Notes: generated by a model from the sequence alone, not told the origin. A stretch of 64,000 nt of DNA from Bradyrhizobium australiense (GCF_013114825.1 NZ_JAAVLX010000012.1:62001-126000), one strand, 5' to 3'; shown: positions 28,282 through 38,307, counted from the first letter of the stretch. Translations and numbers: made by a program.

Positions 28282-29126
28282 CAGCAGCGCGGCGCCGCGT
28301 CCGCTTCGGCGGTCTCGCCGGCAGGCCGCGCGGCGCGGCTGTTGCCACCGTCGGCGTAGGTCGGCACATGCGCCAGCATGCCGCCGTCGATGCACACGAC
28401 CTGGCCGGTGATGAACGCAGCATCGTCGGACAGCAGGAACGCCACCAGTGCGGCCACGTCCTCGGGGCGGCCGACGCGCGGCAGGAGCTGGTGCCGGCGC
28501 AGATGGGTTTGCATGCACTCGTCCAGCTTGGCCAGGAGACGCTCGGTCATGATGAGACCCGGCGCAACCGCGTTGCAGCGGATCTGCGCATGACCGTACT
28601 GGGTGGCGAGCGAGGCCGACAGCATGTTCAACGCCGCCTTCGACGCGGCGTAGGACGTCTGCGCGGTGTCACCGCTGAGCCCTTGGCACGACGACATGTT
28701 GACGATCGCGCCACCGCCGCGGGCGATCATGCGTGGGATGGCCTGCCGGCAGCAGAGCAGCGTGCCTCGCAGATTGGTCGCCATGGTCTGATCCCAGACC
28801 GCCAGGTCCAGCTCGAGGATCGCGCGGTCGCGCGGGGTCAGATGCATGGCGCTCGCGTTGTTCACCAGCAGGTCGACCCCACCGAAGTGCCGCTCCGCCG
28901 TCTCAAACAGCGCTGCCACCGCCTGCGCATCGGCGATGTCGATCGCCAGGGCGAGCGCGTGGCCCGCTTCGGCCGCGATCTGCGCGGTGCAGGCGATAGC
29001 CGCCGAGCCATCAATGTCGGCCACCACCACTCTGCCGCCCTCGCGCGCGATAGCGAGGGCGCATGCCTTGCCGATGCCGGCGCCGGCGCCGGTCACCACA
29101 GCCACTTTGCCTTCAAACCGTCCCAT
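28281..29126 (-). CDS. sdr: Short-chain dehydrogenase of the GA operon (GA12-aldehyde oxidation)
   Basis: NAD(P)-dependent SDR, 281 residues. The nucleotide-binding motif TGAGAGIG is at 12-19, NNAS at 89-92, and the catalytic S145, Y159 and K163 (YAASK) are all present. In rhizobial GA operons this enzyme is thought to convert GA12-aldehyde to GA12 after CYP114 has contracted the ring. It ends in a Gly- and Ala-rich tail not needed for the fold. It overlaps cyp117 by one stop/start codon and begins 4 bases after the ferredoxin gene. Confidence 0.92.
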   Translation of the reverse strand: MGRFEGKVAVVTGAGAGIGKACALAIAREGGRVVVADIDGSAAIACTAQIAAEAGHALALAIDIADAQAVAALFETAERHFGGVDLLVNNASAMHLTPRDRAILELDLAVWDQTMATNLRGTLLCCRQAIPRMIARGGGAIVNMSSCQGLSGDTAQTSYAASKAALNMLSASLATQYGHAQIRCNAVAPGLIMTERLLAKLDECMQTHLRRHQLLPRVGRPEDVAALVAFLLSDDAAFITGQVVCIDGGMLAHVPTYADGGNSRAARPAGETAEADAAPRC

Positions 29127-29130
29127 CGTG

Positions 29131-29421
29131 TCATCCTAGATTGTGTTGGTCTTTCGCGGCATGCCGCTCGGCCTCCGGTGGAGAACGCGCAAGGTTGGCG
29201 CTGGCGCGCTCGTCATCCCCAGCGTCGCTTTCGATGACCCGAATGGCGGCGACCGGGCACTGGCTGGCCGCAAGCCGCACGGCGGCGTGCAGCGCCTGCG
29301 GGACCGTCGCCACGCACACTTCGGCCACGCCGTCCGGTTCGCGCTGGCGAAAGGTGCTCGGCAGCGTCAGCACGCACTGCCCCGTGGTGCTGCACAGATC
29401 CTGGTCGACCACGACGCGCAT
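29131..29421 (-). CDS. fdGA: Ferredoxin of the GA operon
   Basis: A 96-residue [3Fe-4S]-type ferredoxin with cysteine ligands in DLCSTTGQC (C10, C16) and QCPV (C55), which passes electrons to the P450s and is known to be needed by CYP114 for ring contraction to GA12-aldehyde. I choose the ATG at 29421 because GGAGG lies 6 bases before it and it follows the cyp114 stop by one base; an ATG at 29442 would overlap. The C-terminal tail after about residue 65 is acidic and variable. The matching reductase is not in the operon and must be supplied from elsewhere. Confidence 0.9.
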   Translation of the reverse strand: MRVVVDQDLCSTTGQCVLTLPSTFRQREPDGVAEVCVATVPQALHAAVRLAASQCPVAAIRVIESDAGDDERASANLARSPPEAERHAAKDQHNLG

Positions 29422-29422
29422 C

Positions 29423-30715
29423 TCAGCCTCCCCCCTGCGCATGCAGCCGCACCGGCAGCGCGCGGAACGTCCTAAGGAATGCGGAGGGCTCCCGGGTCGG
29501 CTGCTCGGCCAACGCTAGCGCGGGGAAGCGCGCCTGGATCCGCGGCAGGCTCTCGGCCAACTGCACCCGGGCCAGTTGCGCACCGAGGCAGAAGTGGATG
29601 CCGTGGCCGAAGCTCAGCATGATCTTCCCGTCGGTCGACATGCCAGGACTGGTGCCGTAGAACCGCGCGGGATCGAAGCGGTCGGGATCGGCGAAGGCGG
29701 CCGGGTCGCGATTGCCGGCCGCGATCAGCACGCGCACGTCCGCGTTCTTCGGAATCACCACGCCGCCCAGTTCGATGTCGCGCTGTGCGATACGCGGAAT
29801 GGAGCTGAACATGGCGGGCGCGTCGCAGCGCAGGACTTCTTCGACGAATGCCTTCACCCCCACGGCGTCTGCCTGCAGCCAATGCCGCTGTTCGGGATAC
29901 GCCAGCATCGCCAGGACCGCATGGTCGATGGTCGCAGCAGTTGTGGCGAAGCCGCCCAGCAGCATGCCCCACAGCATGCTGATCAATTCCGCATCCGACA
30001 GCGTGTCGGCATCGTCGTCGTGTGCGCCGACCAGCATCGAGACGATATCGTGGCGGGGATCGGTGCGCTTGCGCTGTATGAGGTCGCCGAAGTAGGCCTG
30101 CACCCTGGCACTGGCCACGTCCGCCGCGGCGAGCTGGGGATCGCTGGCGTGCGGGCTCAGGCCTTCCGCAATGGCGCCGATGCCGGCGGCGAGCCCGAAC
30201 ATGTCGTCCTGGGGCAGGCCGAACAGTTCGGCAAAGACCAGCATGGGCAGGGCCAGCGCGAACTCCCGATGCAGGTCAACCGCCTCCCCACGCTCCAGCG
30301 CGGGCGCCATGCCGTCCAGGCGCGCTGCGACGATGCGCGCGATGCTCGGCCGCAGATTGTCGATCTGGAGCAAGGTGAAATCGCGCGAAATCAGCCGGCG
30401 CAGACGCGTATGCGTCGGTGGTTCCTTCATCGCTAGCGTGGACGCCAGCAGTTTGAGCGACAGGCTTCTCGCCGCACGCGGGAAATAGCGCGCCAGTTCG
30501 CCCGGCGCCGGTCCCCGAAACGCATCGCCGGTGGCCGTGAGCGCCCAGTAGATGTCGGCGTGGCGGCTCAACAGAAAGAGGCCCGACGGCGCGCGATGGA
30601 CCGGATCGTGCTCGCGCAACCACCGCATGAACGGATACGGGTCGTGGATGCACGCTGGCGACGCCAGTTCGGCGAAGGCGTCGGGGCATGCTGCCGTGGT
30701 TTCTTGCACGTCCAT
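29423..30715 (-). CDS. cyp114: Cytochrome P450 CYP114 (ent-kaurenoic acid oxidase, ring contraction)
   Basis: A 430-residue P450 that, with the ferredoxin downstream, turns ent-kaurenoic acid into GA12-aldehyde. Features are LHREFALALPMLVFAELFGL, the I-helix LLGGFATTAATI, the ExxR motif in VEEVLRCDAP and the haem loop FGHGIHFCLG (cysteine 376). It lacks a membrane anchor. The start ATG at 30715 follows cyp112 by 91 bases, the second largest gap in the operon after the GGPS-CPS spacer. Assignment relies on operon position as well as motifs. Confidence 0.9.
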   Translation of the reverse strand: MDVQETTAACPDAFAELASPACIHDPYPFMRWLREHDPVHRAPSGLFLLSRHADIYWALTATGDAFRGPAPGELARYFPRAARSLSLKLLASTLAMKEPPTHTRLRRLISRDFTLLQIDNLRPSIARIVAARLDGMAPALERGEAVDLHREFALALPMLVFAELFGLPQDDMFGLAAGIGAIAEGLSPHASDPQLAAADVASARVQAYFGDLIQRKRTDPRHDIVSMLVGAHDDDADTLSDAELISMLWGMLLGGFATTAATIDHAVLAMLAYPEQRHWLQADAVGVKAFVEEVLRCDAPAMFSSIPRIAQRDIELGGVVIPKNADVRVLIAAGNRDPAAFADPDRFDPARFYGTSPGMSTDGKIMLSFGHGIHFCLGAQLARVQLAESLPRIQARFPALALAEQPTREPSAFLRTFRALPVRLHAQGGG

Positions 30716-30806
30716 CTTGGTTACCTGTTGGCTGGCTGATCTGACCGTCGCGCGCCATGCGCCGGCAATTGCGGAGAAGATCGCGATCCCCGGCGGCGTC
30801 CGCGCA

Positions 30807-32009
30807 TCACCAGAGCACCGGCAACTCTTCGAACCCGCCGGTAATGATCTCCTTGCGCAACTTCAGTTCTTCGGGCGCCACGGCCAGGCGCAGCGCGGGA
30901 AAGCGCTGGAAGATAGAACCGAACACCACCTTGAGTTCCAGCCTGGCCAGCGCCGCGCCGATGCAGTGATGCGGTCCGTAGGAGAACGCCAGGTGCTCCT
31001 TTTCTTCGCGTCCGATGTCGAAGATTTCCGGGTCGTCGAAATGGCGCGGATCGAACGACGTCGCCGGCAGGCCGACCAGCACCTTACTCTCCGCGGGAAT
31101 ATGCACGCCCGCGATGGTCACGTCGGTTCTCGGATAGCGCATGATGCCGTCCCAGCCCGCGCCAGGCGGGTACATGCGCAGGATTTCCTCCACCGCCTTG
31201 TCCACCAGAGATGGATCGCCGACCAGGCGTTCGCGCTGTTGCGGATGGCGGAACATAGCCAGCAGGCCGAATTCAATCTGCGCAACGGTGCTCTCGTGCC
31301 CCGCCACCAGCATGCCCGCCGCCAGGCCGATCGCCTCTTCCTCGGTCGCCTTGCCCTGGTCGACCGTCGCGAGCAGATCCGTCAGCAGGTTGTCGCCCGG
31401 ATCCTGGCGCTTGTCCCGCATCTTGCCGCGAATGTAGGCGCGCAGCTCTTTCCAGGCCAGGCGCGACGCGCTGCGCGGGCCGCTTTCATGCTGATGCGTC
31501 ATCACCTCGTCGGACAGCCCGGCGAAAAAGGCGTGATCCTCGTATAGCACCCCCATCAGCTCGCTGATGACCATGGCCGGAAGCGGAAAGGAGACGTGGC
31601 GCCGCAGGTCGGCGGGCTGGGGCTGGGCCGCCAGTGTCTCGAATAACTGCGCGGCGATCGCCTCGACCTGCTGCAAGAGTAGCTTCACCCTGCGGTTGCT
31701 GAAGGCCGGCGCCACTATCGTGCGTAACCGGGCATGCTCGCCCCCCTCGTGCGAGACCAGCCACCCCGGCGAACCGAGAATCACCGAATCCGGGGTGAAT
31801 CCGGCCGGCGGCATTCCCGCGGGCCGGAACGCCGCGTCGGACAGCACCGCCTTGGCCTCATCGTAGCCTGTCACCCACCAGCCTTCGTGCCCGGATGGGA
31901 AGCGCACGCGGTGGATCGGACCGTCGGCGCCTAGCGCCAACATATCGGGCGAGGGCTCGATGTGATCGACGCGCCACATCGGCAGTGTCGGCAAAGGTTG
32001 TTCGGACAT
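30807..32009 (-). CDS. cyp112: Cytochrome P450 CYP112 (GA 20-oxidase function)
   Basis: First gene of the operon as preserved here; a 400-residue P450 that removes carbon 20 from GA12 in steps to give GA9. The I-helix reads AGMLVAGHESTVAQ, the ExxR region VEEILRMYPP and the haem loop FSYGPHHCIG (cysteine 349). The start ATG at 32009 is preceded by GAGAGTGAAG. In some bacteria cyp115, which converts GA9 to active GA4, lies upstream; I searched 32010-33000 and found no P450 haem motif there. An inverted repeat, TTGGCTTTAGCCAA at 32152-32165, lies in the promoter region and could bind a regulator. Confidence 0.9.
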   Translation of the reverse strand: MSEQPLPTLPMWRVDHIEPSPDMLALGADGPIHRVRFPSGHEGWWVTGYDEAKAVLSDAAFRPAGMPPAGFTPDSVILGSPGWLVSHEGGEHARLRTIVAPAFSNRRVKLLLQQVEAIAAQLFETLAAQPQPADLRRHVSFPLPAMVISELMGVLYEDHAFFAGLSDEVMTHQHESGPRSASRLAWKELRAYIRGKMRDKRQDPGDNLLTDLLATVDQGKATEEEAIGLAAGMLVAGHESTVAQIEFGLLAMFRHPQQRERLVGDPSLVDKAVEEILRMYPPGAGWDGIMRYPRTDVTIAGVHIPAESKVLVGLPATSFDPRHFDDPEIFDIGREEKEHLAFSYGPHHCIGAALARLELKVVFGSIFQRFPALRLAVAPEELKLRKEIITGGFEELPVLW

Positions 32010-33626
32010 GGTGGCACTTCACTCTCTAAGCGACGCAAGGGCGGAAGGTGACCGGCAGGTGCTGCGGGCAGCGGCTTCACTTGCGCTTGCGTTCACTTCT
32101 GTTCGTCGACGATGATCGGCGGGGAAGGCGGCCAGACCCTAGGGCCTCAATTTGGCTTTAGCCAACTACCGAATGTTGTAGTAGCCCCCTAAGCTCAAAG
32201 CGAAAAAATGCATGCTTGGCCTTGAAATAGCATCGCGATGACGACCACGAGCGACGCAAAACTCACGCGCCTGTACGTTGGAGGGGCCAGCTGCGGCATT
32301 TCTCTATCGCCGTACACTGGGCGCGTTAACCGCTCCTTCTTCACACAGTCGAAATCCCCCTCGAACGCGTTGGTGTCGGCGCCGAGGCGCACGTTGCGCG
32401 GCAGTTTGTCAGCGAGCAGGCGCTAGATCATGTCATGCCCGCGCGTTGCCATTCCTTCCTGCCGGCGCGCTTGAGGGCAGCGTTCTTGGCCGTTGTATCG
32501 GGCATCGCACAAGCGGCTGCATCCGACTTAATGCCGCTGAATGCGGTCGAGCGTCGATCTCCTATGCTGCAACAGCACCGGCCCAACGCACACTGCCGGG
32601 TATAAGGTGCGTGGGGCCGGTTGGGGATGGCGCGGCACTTGGCCGTCCAACCCAGACAAACCCGTGCAAATGATATGCCACACGAAATAGTGCCGATGAT
32701 CGGCGTCGATTCGCCGGCGTCGGGCGCACGGATTTTCAATTGCGGCAGGACGCGCCTAGCTATAGGCCATTTCCTCCTTAGTGGCCGGACGATCGCCGGA
32801 TTTCGATGTCGGCGAGACTTCGTTGCGCAGTGTGGCCAGAGGGGCGCGGGTATCCGAATGGATTAGAATTATTGCGTCACAAACCATGACGACGCATGAG
32901 CTTCCATTTGATTGCGCAGCAGGGATCTACGTAACGTCTAAGCAGATGAGCTCGCGACGCACCGCCGCATGCTAGCGAACGAGTTTGCATCTCACGCTCC
33001 GTTTTGAGCGGGAGCGACGCGGGTCAGCTAGTCATTGCATGAGCCGCGCGAAGCGCGTGGTCAAGAAGTCAACGCTGCCGTCGCGCCATTGACATTCCGC
33101 CAAGTTTGTTTCGGTAGACCGAGCTCAACTCACACACACACACCTTGAACTATCAAGTATTTTGCTCGTCCTCCTATTGTATCAGTTTCGCCGCCCGTCC
33201 ATTCCGGACCATTCCTTCGGGCGGCAGCGGTCCCCTGACGAGGCGACCACACAAATTGCGCGGCAAGAACGCCCGTTGCTCATTCGAAGCTGTTCCGCTC
33301 ACGCTTATATGAGAGTCCTAACCTGCACGTTCTCGCTCATATCGGCCTCCTTCATTTTACGTTATTGCCGTTCCTCCTTTGGACGCTGCCACCCTTGGAC
33401 CAAACAGTGCACAGGATGTCGCAAATCGTGACGCCACTTCGCAAACCTTACCTACGAGCTTGTGAGGTTGGATTAGCCTTCGCAACGACTTGCAAGCGGT
33501 TGCGACACATGTAGTTGTTGCGAAGCGCACATGCACGCTGTCCGGAATCCGCCAAGCTGTTTGCGGACGCGACATCGTAATTGCCGCATGCGTCGCATGC
33601 GGTGTTGTTGTGAAGGAGAAGAGCGT
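32010..33626. other. Non-coding region upstream of the GA operon and virK
   Basis: The divergent regulatory region. A 75-residue minus frame near 32195-32420 (LLADKLPRNVRLGADTNAFE, then GDFDCVKKERLTRPVYGDRE) looks coding but has no match I know. A short AC dinucleotide run sits near 33130. No CYP115 fragment, tts box or nod box was found. Confidence 0.4.
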
Positions 33627-34076
33627 ATGAAGTTTAGTCGCAGATGCCTGTCGATCCTGTTTTCTTTGCTTTCGGCTGTGAGCGTGAGCACGATCGCCAA
33701 GGCCGATGAGCCCTCGCCGAAATACGCCGAGGTGCTCAGTGCTCTGCAGGCTGGCAAGAATGTGAAGCTCATATTGGACCTAAGCCGCTGTACCACGCTC
33801 GATGGCGGCAAGCCCGGGCCAGCGACGCAGGCCGGGCTGCTTATTAGCGCCTTCAGGGTGACCGCCCAGAACGGCATCAGCTTTGCCAATGCCCATCAAA
33901 CCGTGGATAGCTCGGGACAGCCAGTGACGGAATACATTCGTCACAGCCTCAGCCGCGAAGGCAAGCTTACGGTGCGGGCCTCCAAGCTGATCGTCGGGGC
34001 GACCCAAGTAGTGAATCAGGGCGAATTCGTGTGCGAACTGCCGGACGGCGCAAAGTTCGTTTCTTCGCTCCCCTGA
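33627..34076 (+). CDS. virK: VirK-family secreted protein
   Basis: A 149-residue protein with a signal peptide (MKFSRRCLSILFSLLSAVSV, cut near AKADEP at about 27) and the VirK domain: YAEVLSALQAGKNVKLILDL, GKPGPATQAGLLISAFRV, FANAHQTVDSSGQPVTEYIR and REGKLTVRASKL, with two cysteines that could pair. VirK proteins are periplasmic, first described with the Agrobacterium vir regulon; their biochemical role is unknown. The ATG at 33627 has GAAGGAG upstream and a strong terminator follows at once, so it is a single-gene unit. No vir gene lies next to it; the virB debris is 20 kb away. Confidence 0.85.
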   Translation: MKFSRRCLSILFSLLSAVSVSTIAKADEPSPKYAEVLSALQAGKNVKLILDLSRCTTLDGGKPGPATQAGLLISAFRVTAQNGISFANAHQTVDSSGQPVTEYIRHSLSREGKLTVRASKLIVGATQVVNQGEFVCELPDGAKFVSSLP

Positions 34077-34122
34077 CCTTTCGAGTGCAGCTTTTATAAC
34101 ACCGTAACCGAAATCGTGACGA

Positions 34123-34151
34123 CGGCCAGGTCAATTCTGGCCGTCTTTTCG
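34123..34151 (+). terminator. Rho-independent terminator after virK
   Basis: A perfect 9-base stem, GACGGCCAG / CTGGCCGTC, with a 7-base loop and a run of four T directly after. It lies 47 bases past the virK stop. Confidence 0.9.
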
Positions 34152-35304
34152 TAGCCGGTGGCCAAGCGCCAAAGTTACTTACCGTTTAATGAAGCAGCAT
34201 CCGCTGAGGTGGTGCCGACCTCAGACTGTTGAAGAACTCGGCCGCGTTCGCAAGGGACACTGAATGGTCAATATTGTGTATGAAGAACCGGCCGACCGCC
34301 TGTCCGTAATGACGGCCATAGCTGATCCGCGACCGCGAGCGTGGTCATTCTCGTCGTCTCCTTACCATGAGAATTCCGAGCAGACCGAACCCTCTCGAGC
34401 CGTAGCGGAAGTCGAGAAGGCGCTCCCAAGCGCACCGAAGGCTGCGGCGATTTCAGCATCGCTACCCTCGAAGTGACATGCGCCTCTTAGAACAAGATGG
34501 ACGAAGTCGCTGCTCTCGTTCGCCATCGATTGCGGAACTGCGGCCGTTAGTGTTCTCTCCAACATGCGGCGACATTTCATCAACCGCAGTTCGCTAATGA
34601 AATCTCCTGCATCTGGCTTTGACCGCGCCGAGCCTGATCGTTCGGCGGCTAGGATCGGCATCATCCCGCCTATTGCCGGATAGATGCGGCGGTCTCGGCG
34701 ATTTGCTCGGCCGAATGCCGGCGCGAATTCCGTTTCGTGCGGCCGTACTCGCTTAAAAGGGCCATGTTTCTACAGCCGGCTTACTCGCCGGTGCGTGCAT
34801 GTAGCCCCTGTAAGTTCGTTTATGGGTGGGGAAATTTTCTAGGAGCAAAGCATAACCCGCCGTCAAATCTCGGCAAATCGGGTGTCCTGCGTACTCTCCC
34901 GGCGCCTCCCCGTCGCTAGGCCGCAACGACGACACCGCGCGAATCAGCGTCGGCGTGAAGACCAACCTTCTGCGCGCGTCCTCAAAAAGTGATGCACGAC
35001 ATTCATGCCTTGCGTCGGTGCTTCGCCGACTCCTGCAAAGGCGCACATTGAGTACGTCATGGGAAACTTCTTCGAAAAAGCGGCTTCGCGCTGCGCAACG
35101 TCGTGTCGGACAACCAGCAGCGACGATTGTCAGCCTTCGAACCATGTCAGCAACTTGACGCTACACACACTTACGAAGTGCCGTCAAAAACCTGCAATTC
35201 AATTCGGCACGCCGCTTGCTTCATTCGCCGCATCCTCACAACAGCAGTGCGGTGATCTTCAAGAGCGGACTCGCCGCAGTTTTCAATTGAGGACCTTGAA
35301 CACC
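34152..35304. other. No confirmed gene
   Basis: Coding-like stretches exist (minus near 34560-34380: DFVHLVLRGACHFEGSDAEI; plus from 34264: MVNIVYEEPADRLSVMTAIA), but neither has a family match. The upstream extension of the DUF885 frame (35005-35304) lacks conservation and is probably not translated. Confidence 0.35.
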
Positions 35305-37089
35305 ATGAACAAACCTACCATGCCTCAGTCGGTTACGGCCGCACCGCAAACCGAGGCGCTTGGTGTTTTTTTCGAACAGGCGTTCGAACGGCAAATCCGA
35401 CGGAGCCCGATGAGAGAGGCCGCCTTGCTGCGGCGCAAAGATCGCCAGCATCTATGGGACGAGATCGACGAACCAGCACGGGACCAAGCGGTTCGCGAGA
35501 CTCGGCAGGATCTTGATCGACTGCGCGCGAACTTCGATCCGCAGACGTTGCCGGACGCGGCCAAGCTGAGCTATCGGCTGTTCGAGAGCAACTGCGTGAC
35601 ATCCCTAGAAGCGGACGAGTTCCGGCATTACAACTACCCGCTAAACCAAATGGGTGGCTGGCAATCGTCCATTCCGGCCTTTCTGCTCAACCATCATCCC
35701 ATCGACGCTGTCGAAGATGCCGAGGCCTACATCTCTCGCCTCGAGGGAATCCGCAGGTTGGTCGCACAAATCATTGATGGTGTCGAATTGCGTTCTCGCA
35801 ACGGTATTTTCGCTCCCAGGTTTGTTTACGACAAGGTCATCCGGGAATGTCGCAATCTTCTGAGCGGCGTGCCCTTTCATGCTTCAGGAAAGGACTCGAC
35901 GTGGCTTGCGGATTTCCGCGCCAAGCTCGACGCGCTGCCCATATCTTACGCGAAGAAGCCCAAGCTTACTGAAGCAGCCATTCAAGCGATGATCAGGTTC
36001 GTCCAACCGGCTTACGTCGATTTGATTGCAGCGGCGGCCCGGCTCGAGGCCACGTCCAGCACGGACGATGGCGCCTGGAAGCACCCCAACGGACTTGAGT
36101 TCTACGCGCAGGCGCTCAGGCACATAACCACGACGGAGCTGTCGGCCGCCCAAATCCACGAGTACGGACGAGAGGAGGTCGGCCGGATCCACGGAGAGAT
36201 GGAAAAGATAAAGAACTCGCTTGGCTTTGGCGGCGACCTCGCGGCCTTTTTTAAGCACATCAAGACAAACCCCAAGTTTGTCTATCCCGATACCGAGGAG
36301 GGACGGAGCACCTACCTCAGCGAAACGTCACGCATTTTGGATGCGATGTACCGCAAGCTCGGCAATTCTTTTGGCAGGCTTCCCAAGGCTCCTTTGGTTG
36401 TCAGGCGTGTCGAGCCCTTCCGTGAGAACTCTGGAGCCCTCGCCTTCTATCAGCGAACGACGGCTGACGGCAGCCAGCCCGGCGTCTACTATGTTAACCT
36501 GTCCAGAATGGAGATCCTGAAGACGTTCCAGCTCGAAGCTCTCGCCTACCACGAGGGCGTGCCGGGTCATCACATGCAGATTGCGATTGCGAGAGAACTG
36601 ACCGGAGTTCCCGCGTTCCAGAAGTTCGGCTCGTACACCGCCTATGCGGAAGGGTGGGCGTTATATGCTGAGTCGCTTGCCAAGGACATGGGTGCGTACC
36701 GCGATCCGATGTCCGATTTCGGACGGCTCGCGGCGGAGCTGTGGCGCGCCGCGCGGCTTGTGGTGGATACCGGCATCCACACCAGTCGCTGGACGCGCCA
36801 ACAAGCGATCAACTACCTACGCAAGGTAACGCCCAATCCGTTGTCCGAAATCATAAGTGAGGTGGAACGCTATGTCGTCATCCCGGGCCAAGCTACTGCG
36901 TACAAGGTGGGCATGCAGCAATTGCTCGCGTTGAGGAGCAAGGCAAGCTCTCAGCTGGGCCGGGCGTTCGACACGCGCGAGTTCCACGATGTCGTTCTCG
37001 GCAGCGGTGCACTTCCCTTCGGACTCCTCAGCGAGCTCGTCGATCGCTGGATTGCGAGCAAAGGCCCTGGCGGAACTCCTCGCAGCTAG
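35305..37089 (+). CDS. DUF885-family protein, probable zinc peptidase
   Basis: A 594-residue protein of the DUF885 family, large helical proteins related to M3/M32-type metallopeptidases. The putative metal site is AYHEGVPGHHMQ (H416, E417 and a later His), followed by YAEGWALYAESLAKDMG, the usual second ligand region. The family start MNKPTMPQSV at ATG 35305 is preceded by GAGGACC; the longer frame to 35005 is not family-like. There is no signal peptide from this start, so it should be cytoplasmic. The EamA exporter gene downstream is convergent. Substrates of DUF885 proteins are unknown. Confidence 0.82.
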   Translation: MNKPTMPQSVTAAPQTEALGVFFEQAFERQIRRSPMREAALLRRKDRQHLWDEIDEPARDQAVRETRQDLDRLRANFDPQTLPDAAKLSYRLFESNCVTSLEADEFRHYNYPLNQMGGWQSSIPAFLLNHHPIDAVEDAEAYISRLEGIRRLVAQIIDGVELRSRNGIFAPRFVYDKVIRECRNLLSGVPFHASGKDSTWLADFRAKLDALPISYAKKPKLTEAAIQAMIRFVQPAYVDLIAAAARLEATSSTDDGAWKHPNGLEFYAQALRHITTTELSAAQIHEYGREEVGRIHGEMEKIKNSLGFGGDLAAFFKHIKTNPKFVYPDTEEGRSTYLSETSRILDAMYRKLGNSFGRLPKAPLVVRRVEPFRENSGALAFYQRTTADGSQPGVYYVNLSRMEILKTFQLEALAYHEGVPGHHMQIAIARELTGVPAFQKFGSYTAYAEGWALYAESLAKDMGAYRDPMSDFGRLAAELWRAARLVVDTGIHTSRWTRQQAINYLRKVTPNPLSEIISEVERYVVIPGQATAYKVGMQQLLALRSKASSQLGRAFDTREFHDVVLGSGALPFGLLSELVDRWIASKGPGGTPRS

Positions 37090-37398
37090 CGTGTGAGGGG
37101 CGAAGATACAAGGCGGGACGATCAGATCCAGCTTCTGTCGCGTCATCTGGGCCGGGATGAGAAGCGAGGAGCCATCTTCCGATGGGATTAAGTGCCGACG
37201 ATCCAAAAGGATCTGGTCGCCGACGATCGTGCGGGCCGCCCGCGAAAGAGAGTTAAATCGATAGAAATTCCGATCTCGTGCTCCAAACATCTGTAGGAGC
37301 TGTCCGCCCGCAACTTGGCCGCGACCGAGGAAGCCGCGGCATTTTTGATTCCAGGGGCCGCGGGCGAGACGATGTGGCCTGCGCCAAGTTGATTCAGG
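37090..37398. other. Intergenic between convergent genes
   Basis: About 300 bases between DUF885 and the EamA gene. Frames are open but carry no motif. No good T-rich hairpin was seen. Confidence 0.4.
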
Positions 37399-38307
37399 TC
37401 AATCGTGCGGTTTGGAACGAACGGCCAAGGGCATTCCAAGCGCCGAGACGAGAACCGTAGCCGCCCCTAACCATTGTGTTGCGGTCAGGGCTTCCTGAAG
37501 AAAAAGAGATGCGAAAATGGATGTAAACATCGGAACTAGAGGCAGCAACAGCGCGGCTGCGGTCGCGCTCATGCGCTCCAGCGCAACGCCGTAGAGAAGA
37601 AATGGAATTGACATGAGCAGCAATCCGGATGCGACCACCAAAATGACATCAGTGATAGTTGGAACGAGCGCCGGCAATGGACGAACACCAATCCATACAC
37701 ATCCCACTGCTGCGAACGCGACGCTTTGGCTTAATGTCGTAAGCCGCAGCGCATCGATCCGAACCGACATAAAACGGACTGTGATACTGTAGAGCGAGGC
37801 AAATAGAACACCGACGAGCACGAGGGCGACTCCCAGTCCCCGTGTAGCGTAAGGATCAGGTTCGGAGGTCCAGCTCAACAAACCAACTCCGGCAAAGGCC
37901 AACAAGCAGAGCAAGCCGACGGCCCGGTTGGGGATCTCGCCAAGGATCAACCACGCGAGGAGTATGATCATTGGCGTTTCAACTGCGAACAGGATCGCTT
38001 CCACCGACGCCGGCAACATCGTCAGGCCGAAGGTCGACAAACCAGACGCAAGCGCCGGCTGCAGCAGGCCGGGAAGGCCGGCACGCCAATCGCTCAAGCG
38101 AGGCGGCGCGCCTGACCAGATGGATAGTACTGTCAGGCTTGCGGCACTCACCGCCAACTGCCCTGTTAGTAGCGAGAGCGGCTCGATGCAGCAGAGCGCG
38201 GCCTTGGACAGAACGTTGCCGATACTCCAGCTGACCATCGCAAGGGTTCCACAAAGAAGCGGTACGAAGAGGCTAGGCTGGCTCATCGGATGGCTTTCCG
38301 CTTGCAT
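37399..38307 (-). CDS. EamA/DMT-family transporter
   Basis: A 302-residue inner membrane protein with about ten hydrophobic segments in two EamA repeats (for example VPLLCGTLAMVSWSIGNVLS, ILFAVETPMIILLAWLILGE; then LALVLVGVLFASLYS-like and SIFASLFLQEALTATQWLGA). The ends of both halves have the EamA signature: a Pro/Ala helix, then GExxxxxxxxG. Members export amino acids, nucleosides or other metabolites; the substrate is unknown. It is alone, convergent with the DUF885 gene. The ATG at 38307 is used; one at 38286 is possible. Confidence 0.85.
   Translation of the reverse strand: MQAESHPMSQPSLFVPLLCGTLAMVSWSIGNVLSKAALCCIEPLSLLTGQLAVSAASLTVLSIWSGAPPRLSDWRAGLPGLLQPALASGLSTFGLTMLPASVEAILFAVETPMIILLAWLILGEIPNRAVGLLCLLAFAGVGLLSWTSEPDPYATRGLGVALVLVGVLFASLYSITVRFMSVRIDALRLTTLSQSVAFAAVGCVWIGVRPLPALVPTITDVILVVASGLLLMSIPFLLYGVALERMSATAAALLLPLVPMFTSIFASLFLQEALTATQWLGAATVLVSALGMPLAVRSKPHD

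Noticed and set aside
28368..31547. Long plus-strand frames opposite sdr, cyp114 and cyp112
   Set aside because: Same cause: the minus strand encodes clear SDR and P450 proteins with all motifs.
32010..33000. Possible CYP115 remnant upstream of cyp112
   Set aside because: No haem loop, ExxR or I-helix motif could be found on the minus strand.
33125..33150. Short AC dinucleotide run
   Set aside because: Only about seven units; no link to a gene or structure.
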